Below are positions 1-5,054 of a stretch of 5,069 bases of DNA, piece after piece (positions within the stretch are counted from its first letter, which is position 1; every line of letters starts with the position of its first letter). Location: the NCBI GenBank assembly GCA_947169455.1, contig CAMVPV010000128.1:1-5069 (forward strand), in the 5' to 3' direction. The translations under genes were made by a program, and so were the position numbers. The notes under the pieces are model-generated. The model saw only the letters and a program-made list of their open reading frames with translations, was not told where the DNA came from and ran no database searches. Source of the DNA: an uncultured Clostridia bacterium (lineage in GTDB: Bacteria > Bacillota_A > Clostridia > Oscillospirales > Ruminococcaceae).

Positions 1-67
1 CCGCGCCCTGCGGGGCGCGGCGAGGGCTCCGCCCCTCGACCCCGCAAGCCTTTTGGAAAAAGGCTTG
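1..67. repeat. Triple-hairpin GC-rich repeat (REP-like)
   Basis: Three consecutive perfect inverted repeats are seen: CCGCGCCC (1-8) with GGGCGCGG (13-20) around a 4-nt loop; CGAGGG (21-26) with CCCTCG (33-38) around a 6-nt loop; and CAAGCCTTTT (45-54) with AAAAGGCTTG (58-67) around a 3-nt loop. The block is far more GC-rich than the genes and has no plausible coding content. Its architecture resembles dispersed intergenic repeats that I recall from Ruminococcus and relatives; that it is repeated is inference, since only one copy is in the window and it may continue to the left of position 1. It lies downstream of the minus-strand phosphonate operon and could stop transcription or protect the 3' end of its transcript, although no clean U-tract follows the stems on that strand. 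Confidence 0.7.
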
Positions 68-82
68 ACCGAAAACTTCACT

Positions 83-98
83 CGCGGCTAACGCCGCG
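83..98. repeat. Perfect hairpin CGCGGC-TAAC-GCCGCG
   Basis: CGCGGC (83-88) and GCCGCG (93-98) form a perfect 6-bp stem with a 4-nt loop, followed on the plus strand by TTTT (99-102). On the plus strand this has the form of a short intrinsic terminator; on the minus strand, where the adjacent operon is read, the stem is not followed directly by a T-run. It may mark the right edge of the repeat block at 1-67, because AAAAC (72-76) and GTTTT (98-102) extend the symmetry after a short gap. The remaining bases up to 135 show nothing further that I recognise. Confidence 0.5.
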
Positions 99-135
99 TT
101 TTACGCTTAAGTTGTGGATAGTGGTTTTTCAAGTA

Positions 136-864
136 TTACTTCATCTGCGCCGATATGAACTGTCTGTATGAGGGGTCTATCTCCGCAAGCTCCTTTACGG
201 TATCTATCTCGGCTATGCTGCCGCCGCTGATCTCATGCACGGTGAGATCGAGCCGGTCAAGGTTTCTGTTCACCACATCGTCCCAGAACAGCTCCTCATA
301 CCCCTCGCTGCCGTAGGCGTCCTTTATCAGCTGACCCAGCAGCCGTGCGTCGTCCCGCATGAACCACGATATCCCGACCATATTGTAGCGGTCGTCGCCC
401 GCCTTGCCGACCCTTGTTATCCTTCCGTTCTCATCGGTATCGAACACCCAGTCATCGGAATGTCCGCTGACCATCTTCCCGAAGTAGCAGGAATGTGTCA
501 GCTCGCAGTCAAACAGCCGCGTATCGCTTACGTAAAGATCGGCTTCGCATATAAAGCAGCCGCCCTCCGCGCCGATAAGCTCATCGGCTGCGTGATACAG
601 CGACGAGATATTGTTTATCGTCTCGTAGTCCCTGTTGACGATTATCTCCAGACCGTCATACTTTTCTTCAAGATACCCGAACTGCCCGCCGAGATACCCT
701 GTCACAACGATGTATCTTTTCACTCCCCGCTCTGCAAGACCGCCGATAACAGTCTCTATCATCGGTACTCCGTTCACCCTGACAAGAGGCTTGGGAACGG
801 TCTCCGTCAGCGGTCTCATGCGCGTGCCCATTCCGGCAGCCATAAGTATTGCTGTTTCGTTCAT
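136..864 (-). CDS. pntC: PntC/LicC-like cytidylyltransferase (2-AEP activation)
   Basis: A 242-residue nucleotidyltransferase of the GT-A/NTP-transferase fold. The N-terminal signature runs from about residue 7 to 30: AAGMGTR (9-15) for the nucleotide and PKPL (24-27), with Lys25 the expected catalytic lysine. INNISSLY (83-90) is the motif seen in phosphocholine cytidylyltransferase LicC and in the 2-aminoethylphosphonate cytidylyltransferase PntC. Asp109 (EADLY) and Asp221 (AEIDT) are the expected metal ligands. The family transfers CMP from CTP to a phospho- or phosphono-amine. Its place as last gene of an operon with PEP mutase and an AEP-type aminotransferase makes CMP-aminoethylphosphonate formation more likely than CMP-choline. 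It starts 2 bases after the preceding stop, with AAGAGGA (871-877) inside the end of that gene as its ribosome binding site, so translation is probably coupled. The enzyme is cytosolic, with no signal peptide. The exact substrate is inferred from context; phosphocholine or a sugar phosphate remain possible. Confidence 0.8.
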   Translation of the reverse strand: MNETAILMAAGMGTRMRPLTETVPKPLVRVNGVPMIETVIGGLAERGVKRYIVVTGYLGGQFGYLEEKYDGLEIIVNRDYETINNISSLYHAADELIGAEGGCFICEADLYVSDTRLFDCELTHSCYFGKMVSGHSDDWVFDTDENGRITRVGKAGDDRYNMVGISWFMRDDARLLGQLIKDAYGSEGYEELFWDDVVNRNLDRLDLTVHEISGGSIAEIDTVKELAEIDPSYRQFISAQMK

Positions 865-866
865 GG

Positions 867-2006
867 TCAGTCCTCTTTATATTCTGCGGGTATCTGTACG
901 CCGTATTCTTTCAGTGCGGCTTCAAACACATCCCAGAATCTCTTTATATCGTCCTCGTCTATCGCGCCCAGTGCGCAAAGTCTGAATGTGCCGCGGTTTT
1001 CGATCTTGCCCGGATATATGGTGAACCCGCGTTCATAGCAGTAGTCATGCACCTTTTCAAAATCCCAGTTCTCATCATCGGGATATCTCACCGCCGACAC
1101 GAGCCCCGACTGTACGGAACGGTCGAGTATCTCCTTCAGCCCGAGCCTGTCCTCTCCGTCATGTATCGCTCTCATGACCCTGCAATGCCTGTTCCACTTG
1201 GCTTCCTCGCCCTCTGCCCAGTACTCCTTCAACGCCTGTCTTGCTGCATATATGGTCTGTACCGGCGGCGTGAAATGCATCTCGCCTGTCTTCTCGAAAT
1301 ACTCATACTGCAGATACAGATTGCAGTAATATGAGCGCCTCGGATAATTCCTGCTCGCTTCGATGATATCCCTGCGCCCTATCACGTAGGAAAGACCCGT
1401 CATTCCCATGATGCCCTTCTGTGCGGATGCCATGCAGAAATCTATATTGTCCTCATGGACATTTATGGGTATCATCGCATAGGAAGAAGTCGTATCCGTG
1501 ATGAGGAACGCGCCGTACCTGTGAGCGAGCGCTCCGGTCTCACGCACGGGGTTGAGCAGTCCGCTGCCTGTTTCGTGGTGCGTGATATATACATATCCGA
1601 TATCGGGGTCTTCCTTCAGCGTCTTTTCAACAAGACCGAGATCCGGCAGGGTGTAAAGCGGCTGGCGGAGCTCGATGAACGGCATCCCGTAGCTGCTCAG
1701 TACCTCCACTGCCCTCTGGCTGTACGCTCCGTTATTTATGACCAGCGCCTTTTTCCCCGCATCGAGCAGCGAATTCAGCACGATGTCGATGCATATCGTG
1801 CCCGATCCGCAGAAAAGCACCGCAGTATAATCATCGCCGCCGTGAACTATCTTCACGAGATCCTTCCTCATCGGAGCCATGATAGACCGGAATTCCTTTT
1901 CACGCGGACAGATATCCGGAACGACCTGCGCCATTTTCACAGTATCGGTCGTAGTCGAGGGACCGGGGTTCAGAAGTATGTTCCGCTTTATCTTTTCATT
2001 CTGCAT
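867..2006 (-). CDS. phnW: 2-aminoethylphosphonate-type aminotransferase (PLP, class V)
   Basis: A 379-residue class V, fold-type I PLP aminotransferase of the 2-aminoethylphosphonate:pyruvate transaminase family. The N-terminus has NPGPSTTT (13-20), the family's start of the core, followed by DICPREKEF (31-39), a variant I associate with the AEP transaminases found beside PEP mutase rather than with catabolic PhnW. SGT (68-70) should bind the cofactor phosphate, HHETGSG (143-149) lines the active site, Asp171 (TDTTSS) should contact the pyridine nitrogen, and Lys197 (SAQKG) is the expected Schiff-base lysine. A late FRLCALG segment supplies the probable carboxylate-binding arginine. In the biosynthetic direction it would aminate phosphonoacetaldehyde to 2-aminoethylphosphonate. 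Because no phosphonopyruvate decarboxylase is nearby, direct amination of phosphonopyruvate to phosphonoalanine is an alternative. It starts 18 bases after the pepM stop, with a modest GGAAAGAG ribosome binding site (2016-2023 region), as the middle gene of the operon. Confidence 0.88.
   Translation of the reverse strand: MQNEKIKRNILLNPGPSTTTDTVKMAQVVPDICPREKEFRSIMAPMRKDLVKIVHGGDDYTAVLFCGSGTICIDIVLNSLLDAGKKALVINNGAYSQRAVEVLSSYGMPFIELRQPLYTLPDLGLVEKTLKEDPDIGYVYITHHETGSGLLNPVRETGALAHRYGAFLITDTTSSYAMIPINVHEDNIDFCMASAQKGIMGMTGLSYVIGRRDIIEASRNYPRRSYYCNLYLQYEYFEKTGEMHFTPPVQTIYAARQALKEYWAEGEEAKWNRHCRVMRAIHDGEDRLGLKEILDRSVQSGLVSAVRYPDDENWDFEKVHDYCYERGFTIYPGKIENRGTFRLCALGAIDEDDIKRFWDVFEAALKEYGVQIPAEYKED
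871..877 (-). promoter_or_regulatory. Ribosome binding site of pntC-like gene
   Basis: On the minus strand AAGAGGA lies 6 bases upstream of the ATG at 862-864 and inside the last codons of the aminotransferase gene. It supports the chosen start and translational coupling. Confidence 0.75.
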
Positions 2007-2024
2007 AATATATCACTCTTTCCG

Positions 2025-3323
2025 TTATATCTCATCTATCAGCGTTATTATCTGCTTTATGGACATCAGCCTGCTATCGACCTCCTGCGCCCTGTGATAT
2101 TTCAGTATATCCGTAGCGGTCTGCTGCATTGCCGGGAAAGCCGACCTTATAAGCTGGTTCGCATAGATCACGATATTCACCCCATGCGACGACAGTTCTT
2201 CCTCCGTCACCTGGTTGAATGATGTCGGCACAACGACTATCGGGGTCTTTTTGTCCTTTTCCCTGAACCTGTCACAGAATTCAAATATCTCGGCGGGGTC
2301 TTTCTTCCTGCTGTGTATCATTATGCCGTCGGCGCCCGCTGCCGTGAATGCGAACGCGCGTTCAAGCGCATCCTCCATTCCGCGTTCAAGGATAAGGCTC
2401 TCTATGCGGGCGATTATCATGAAATTATCGGAAAGCTGAGCTTTCTTTCCGGCAGCTATCTTCGCGCTGAAATCCTCGATGCTGTCCTGTGTCTGCTCGA
2501 CCTCCGTACCGAAAAGGCTGTTCTTTTTAAGCCCCTTCTTGTCCTCGATTATCACCGCACTGACGCCCATGCGCTCGAGGGTGCGCACATTATATACGAA
2601 ATGCTCGGTCAGACCGCCGGTGTCGCCGTCAAGTATTATCGGCTTCGTCGTGACTTCCATGATATCGTTTATGGTGCGGAGGCGCGAGGTCATATCCACC
2701 AGCTCGATATCCGGCTTGCCCTTGTCGGTGCTGTCGCAGAGTGAGGATACCCACATCGCGTCGAACTGATCGAGCTTTCCGTCCTCGTCCTCTACGACCG
2801 TTTTCTCAACGATAAGCCCGGTAAGTCCCGAATGAGCCTCCATAGCCTTTACTACCGGGGTCATTTCAATAAGCTGGCGCAGTCTCCTGCGTCTGTACTC
2901 GGGCATTGCGAGCTTTTCCTTCAGCCTGTCCTCTATCTTCCGGACGTTTTCATTGTACGTATATGGTATATCCACCATCTGACCGCCGTATGCAGAGACA
3001 AGCTCCTCGACATGGTTCCGGATAGCCCTTTCGGGGCCGCTTTTCCAGTTGTCGCCGTGTATGACATAATCGGGGCGGAGCTTTTCTATCACGTCATCAT
3101 AGAGCATATCGTCCTGGAAGATGACTTCATCCACACCGTCGATCGAACGGTAAAGCTTCATGCGTTCATCTTCGTACTTGGTCGGGAACTTGGTGCATCT
3201 TATCATTTCCCTGTCGCTGAGACAGCCGACCACTACCCTGCCGTACTCCTTCGCACAGCGTATGATATTGAGGTGTCCCTCGTGGATAACATCGGTACTG
3301 AAACACGTATAGATCGTTTTCAT
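2025..3323 (-). CDS. pepM: PEP mutase with fused N-terminal nucleotidyltransferase
   Basis: A two-domain protein, 432 residues from the ATG at 3321-3323. Residues 1 to about 130 are a cytidylyltransferase-like domain with the nucleotide motif HEGH (14-17) and HGDNW (89-93). From about 155 to the end is the isocitrate lyase/PEP mutase superfamily barrel: DGDTGG (232-237) holds the metal-binding aspartates, EDKKGLKKNSLFG (260-272) is the diagnostic PEP mutase loop (EDK-x5-NS), and ARIESL (305-310) has the phosphonate-binding arginine. The enzyme isomerises phosphoenolpyruvate to phosphonopyruvate in the cytosol, the entry reaction for C-P bond compounds. The EDK...NS loop separates it from isocitrate lyase-type lyases. 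The fusion is a known arrangement; the substrate of its N-terminal domain is uncertain. It is the first gene of the operon behind a consensus promoter. A longer in-frame start at GTG (3330-3332) would add three residues, but that GTG is part of the AGGTG ribosome binding site, so the ATG is preferred. Confidence 0.93.
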   Translation of the reverse strand: MKTIYTCFSTDVIHEGHLNIIRCAKEYGRVVVGCLSDREMIRCTKFPTKYEDERMKLYRSIDGVDEVIFQDDMLYDDVIEKLRPDYVIHGDNWKSGPERAIRNHVEELVSAYGGQMVDIPYTYNENVRKIEDRLKEKLAMPEYRRRRLRQLIEMTPVVKAMEAHSGLTGLIVEKTVVEDEDGKLDQFDAMWVSSLCDSTDKGKPDIELVDMTSRLRTINDIMEVTTKPIILDGDTGGLTEHFVYNVRTLERMGVSAVIIEDKKGLKKNSLFGTEVEQTQDSIEDFSAKIAAGKKAQLSDNFMIIARIESLILERGMEDALERAFAFTAAGADGIMIHSRKKDPAEIFEFCDRFREKDKKTPIVVVPTSFNQVTEEELSSHGVNIVIYANQLIRSAFPAMQQTATDILKYHRAQEVDSRLMSIKQIITLIDEI

Positions 3324-3329
3324 GTATTT

Positions 3330-3335
3330 CACCTG
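3330..3335 (-). promoter_or_regulatory. Ribosome binding site of pepM (decides the start)
   Basis: On the minus strand AGCAGGTGAAATAC precedes the ATG. The core CAGGTG matches the 16S 3' end and sits about 6 bases from the ATG at 3321-3323. It contains the upstream in-frame GTG, which therefore has no ribosome binding site of its own. Confidence 0.75.
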
Positions 3336-3366
3336 CTAACTTTTTGTTGGTTCCTGTGTATGCCTT

Positions 3367-3395
3367 ATTGTATCACATTCCGGCTGAATTGTCAA
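3367..3395 (-). promoter_or_regulatory. Sigma-A promoter of the phosphonate operon
   Basis: On the minus strand TTGACA (3390-3395) is followed after exactly 17 bases by TACAAT (3367-3372), with TG one base upstream of the -10 box (extended -10). The predicted start is near 3360, giving a leader of roughly 37 bases before the ATG. No attenuator hairpin or riboswitch is seen in this short leader. The match to consensus suggests a strong promoter that would need repression or is constitutively high. Confidence 0.85.
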
Positions 3396-3414
3396 TACGC
3401 TGTGCTGCGGCTGA

Positions 3415-3452
3415 TATCGATAACTTATTACTTCGGCAATTATTTATCGATA
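3415..3452. promoter_or_regulatory. 38-bp imperfect palindrome, possible operator
   Basis: TATCGATAA (3415-3423) and TTATCGATA (3444-3452) are perfect inverted repeats, and nested at the same centre (between 3433 and 3434) lies ATTAC-TTCG-GCAAT (3427-3440). Over the whole 38 bp, 14 of 19 position pairs are complementary. The centre lies about 38 bp upstream of the pepM -35 box, a usual place for an activator or an upstream operator. The regulator is unknown; the TetR protein encoded at 4341-4952 is one candidate because the half-site ATTAC/GTAAT recurs at the hrb promoter. Confidence 0.55.
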
Positions 3453-3530
3453 GAATCAAATATAACATAAAGCTGTATCTATCGGAAAATGTTTTATGTT
3501 TATTATAGATATTTAATTGCCGAAGTAATA
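3426..3530. repeat. 17-bp perfect inverted repeat pair between divergent promoters
   Basis: TATTACTTCGGCAATTA (3426-3442) recurs as its exact reverse complement at 3514-3530, separated by 71 bp of AT-rich DNA. A second inverted pair, AACATAAA (3464-3471) and TTTATGTT (3493-3500), lies inside. The centre of the 17-bp pair (3478) is almost midway between the two divergent -35 boxes, so each arm sits roughly 70 bp upstream of its own predicted transcription start and in the same orientation relative to it. This could be two binding sites for one regulator, or a small hairpin-forming insertion. The rest of the 300-bp control region holds the promoters and ribosome binding sites listed separately. 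Confidence 0.8.
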
Positions 3531-3556
3531 TGATCCGCATCAGCAGTTGAGCACGC

Positions 3557-3585
3557 TTGACATTACGATAAAAATGTATTACAAT
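3557..3585 (+). promoter_or_regulatory. Sigma-A promoter of the hrb-tetR pair
   Basis: TTGACA (3557-3562), a 17-bp spacer and TACAAT (3580-3585) form a near-perfect consensus promoter. The predicted start is near 3592, giving a leader of about 41 bases. The -10 region with its upstream flank (3573-3585) matches that of the divergent pepM promoter at 11 of 13 positions. Confidence 0.88.
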
Positions 3586-3590
3586 GTAAT
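3578..3590. promoter_or_regulatory. 13-bp palindrome over the -10 box, probable TetR operator
   Basis: ATTACA-A-TGTAAT is a perfect palindrome with a one-base centre and covers the whole -10 box of the hrb promoter. A dimeric repressor bound here would block RNA polymerase. The TetR-family gene two positions along the same transcript is the obvious candidate, giving negative autoregulation; this assignment is inferred from position and symmetry. Confidence 0.6.
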
Positions 3591-3617
3591 CGGAGAGCAA
3601 ATCACCTGTTACCGGAA

Positions 3618-3623
3618 AAGGAG
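3618..3623 (+). promoter_or_regulatory. Ribosome binding site of hrb
   Basis: AAGGAG lies 9 bases before the ATG at 3633 and fixes that start over the in-frame ATG at 3642. Confidence 0.85.
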
Positions 3624-3632
3624 CGGATCGGC

Positions 3633-4268
3633 ATGGCAGATATGAATACAAAGGCAATGTACAAGCTTTCATACGGACTGTACGTATGTACGGCAAAAAT
3701 GTACCAGAAGCAGAACGGCTGCATAATCAATACCGCGGTCCAGGCGGCAGGCGAGCCGAATATCATAACGATATCGTTGAGCAAGGCAGATCTCACACAT
3801 GATATGATATACGAAACGGGCGCGTGCAATATCTCGGTGATAAGCACAGACGCCTCATTTGAGCTGTTCCGCCATTTCGGATTCCAGAGCGGCACAGACA
3901 CCGACAAATTCGGCGCCGGTTTTCCCTCTTCATCATACGGCATCGCGGAAAACGGCATCCCGTATATAACAAGAGGGACGAACGCATGGTTCTCCCTCAG
4001 CGTAAAGGAAAAGACCGACCTCGGCTCACATACTCTGTTCATCTGTGAGCCCGTCTCCATGGCCGTGCTTTCCGATATGCCCTCCTGTACCTATGCGTAC
4101 TATCAGGAAAATATCAAGCCGAAGCCCCCTGCAAGGGCATCCGGCACAGACGGAAAGACGGTATGGCGCTGCACGGTCTGCGGCTATGAATTTGAGGGCG
4201 AAGAGCTCCCCGACGGATTTGTCTGTCCGGTCTGCAAGCACGGCAGCACAGACTTTGAAAAGATCTGA
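3633..4268 (+). CDS. hrb: Flavin reductase-rubredoxin fusion (Hrb-type)
   Basis: A 211-residue two-domain redox protein. Residues 1 to about 160 match the FMN-binding flavin reductase-like domain: GLYVCTAK (15-22), the QNGCIINTAVQ segment (27-37), and DLGSHTLFICEPV, the conserved GtHtlF region. TYAYYQENIKPKPP ends the domain. After a short linker, residues 178-211 are a rubredoxin-like iron site with Cys180 and Cys183 (CTVC) and Cys198 and Cys201 (CPVC). Only 14 residues separate the two pairs, as in the C-terminal domain of rubrerythrins rather than full rubredoxins. Related high-molecular-weight rubredoxins pass electrons from NAD(P)H to flavodiiron proteins that reduce NO or O2 in anaerobes; no flavodiiron gene is in the window, so the partner is unknown. 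It is cytosolic. It begins a transcript from a consensus promoter that carries a palindromic operator, and a TetR gene follows after 72 bases. Confidence 0.88.
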   Translation: MADMNTKAMYKLSYGLYVCTAKMYQKQNGCIINTAVQAAGEPNIITISLSKADLTHDMIYETGACNISVISTDASFELFRHFGFQSGTDTDKFGAGFPSSSYGIAENGIPYITRGTNAWFSLSVKEKTDLGSHTLFICEPVSMAVLSDMPSCTYAYYQENIKPKPPARASGTDGKTVWRCTVCGYEFEGEELPDGFVCPVCKHGSTDFEKI

Positions 4269-4325
4269 CGGATACGAACGGCATATACGATATCCACCAT
4301 ACACCAAAAATACCGTGTACGCATC

Positions 4326-4332
4326 AAAAGGA
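4326..4332 (+). promoter_or_regulatory. Ribosome binding site of the TetR gene
   Basis: AAAAGGA lies 8 bases before the ATG at 4341. The upstream in-frame ATGs at 4332 and 4335 overlap or crowd this site, so 4341 is the best start. The 72-base gap after hrb shows no convincing promoter, which supports co-transcription. Confidence 0.7.
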
Positions 4333-4340
4333 TGATGATA

Positions 4341-4952
4341 ATGGGAAAAGCAGATGCAAAAAAGCAGCGGAAAATGAAGTCCCTGCTCGATACTGCGTTC
4401 GATCTGTTCACCACAAACGGCGTGAACAAGACTTCGATCTCGCAGATATCGGAGCGCGCGGGCGTCGCAAAGGGAACGTTCTACCTCTACTTCAGGGATA
4501 AGCTTGATATACGCGACAAGCTCATCGCCTACAAATCATCAAAGCTGTTCGAGGAGGCGATCGAACGCCTTGAAAACGAGCCCTCCTGCAGCACCATGAA
4601 GCCGGAGGACAAGATCGTCTATATCACCGACTGCGTACTGACAAAGCTCTCGGAAAACAAAATGCTGCTCGGGCTCATCTCAAAGAACCTCGGATGGGGC
4701 GTCTTCAAGAACACGCTCATCGGAGATCCCGCGGACGACGGAAACAACCTGCTCGATCATGTGCGGCGCATCACCGGTGATACGGCAGAGCATCCCGAGA
4801 TAATGCTATATATGATAATCGAGCTTGCAGGCGCGAGCTGCTACGGGGCTATCATGTACAACGAGCCTGTGCCGTTCGAGGAATACAAGGCCTACCTGTA
4901 TGAAGGCATACGCAGCATAGTGCGCAGCTTCACCGCGGGAAACGGCGCCTGA
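4341..4952 (+). CDS. TetR/AcrR-family transcriptional repressor
   Basis: A 203-residue protein from the ATG at 4341 (206 residues if the ATG at 4332 is used), the usual TetR length. The N-terminal DNA-binding domain is clear: LLDTAFDLFTTNGVNKTSI (15-33) leads into the helix-turn-helix ISQISERAGVAKGTFYLYF (33-51), with the family's GTFYLYF recognition end and DKLDIRDKL after it. The C-terminal ligand-binding half is divergent and does not reveal the effector. It probably represses its own transcript through the 13-bp palindrome at 3578-3590, in response to a redox, nitrosative or small-molecule signal matching the upstream flavin reductase-rubredoxin. Control of the divergent phosphonate operon is possible because related ATTAC half-sites lie between the promoters, but unproven. 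Confidence 0.93.
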   Translation: MGKADAKKQRKMKSLLDTAFDLFTTNGVNKTSISQISERAGVAKGTFYLYFRDKLDIRDKLIAYKSSKLFEEAIERLENEPSCSTMKPEDKIVYITDCVLTKLSENKMLLGLISKNLGWGVFKNTLIGDPADDGNNLLDHVRRITGDTAEHPEIMLYMIIELAGASCYGAIMYNEPVPFEEYKAYLYEGIRSIVRSFTAGNGA

Positions 4953-4981
4953 ATGAAAATATCCGCGTATATTATGAAATT

Positions 4982-5013
4982 ACCGCATCTGCAGTGCAGC
5001 AGGTGCGGTTTTT
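4982..5013 (+). terminator. Intrinsic terminator of hrb-tetR
   Basis: ACCGCATCTGC (4982-4992) pairs with GCAGGTGCGGT (4999-5009) as an 11-bp stem with one U-G wobble and a 6-nt loop, followed by a T-run (5009-5013). It lies 29 bases after the TetR stop on the same strand. The opposite strand has only a weak T-run, so it acts mainly in the plus direction. Confidence 0.9.
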
Positions 5014-5016
5014 CAG

Positions 5017-5054
5017 TTCTTCTTAAATGAAGAAGGGCGCGCTGCCCGCTTTTT
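5017..5054. repeat. Two small adjoining hairpins, second with T-run
   Basis: TTCTTC (5017-5022) and GAAGAA (5029-5034) form a 6-bp inverted repeat, directly followed by GGGC (5035-5038) and GCCC (5044-5047) and a T-run (5050-5054). The second could be a backup plus-strand terminator, or the whole could belong to a neighbouring gene beyond the window edge. No gene is visible from 4953 to the end. Confidence 0.45.

Noticed and set aside
235..1038. Long plus-strand open frame antisense to the cytidylyltransferase and transaminase genes
   Set aside because: It is rich in Cys, His, Pro and Arg with no recognisable domain, has no good ribosome binding site, and overlaps two well-supported genes; it is a shadow frame. 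The same applies to the plus-strand frames at 849-1334, 1455-2222, 2313-2744 and 2832-3470.
2025..2900. Isocitrate lyase or methylisocitrate lyase instead of PEP mutase
   Set aside because: The EDKKGLKKNS loop is diagnostic for PEP mutase, and the lyase KKCGH-type catalytic motif is absent.
3333..3366. Riboswitch or attenuator in the pepM leader
   Set aside because: The predicted leader is only about 37 bases and shows no stable stem or T-run beyond the ribosome binding site.
3426..3530. CRISPR-like repeat-spacer unit
   Set aside because: There are only two arms, they are in inverted rather than direct orientation, and no Cas genes are present.
3602..4060. Minus-strand open frame opposite hrb
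   Set aside because: It lies wholly antisense to a gene with clear flavin reductase and rubredoxin motifs, covers that gene's ribosome binding site, and has no family signature.
4255..4291. Possible separate promoter for the TetR gene (TTGAAA near 4255)
   Set aside because: No -10-like hexamer occurs at an acceptable spacing; TACGAT at 4286 is 25 bases away. Co-transcription with hrb is simpler.
4045..4335. Plus-strand open frame overlapping the end of hrb
   Set aside because: It is a different frame of the rubredoxin-coding region, its product is low-complexity Ser/Pro/Arg, and it has no ribosome binding site.
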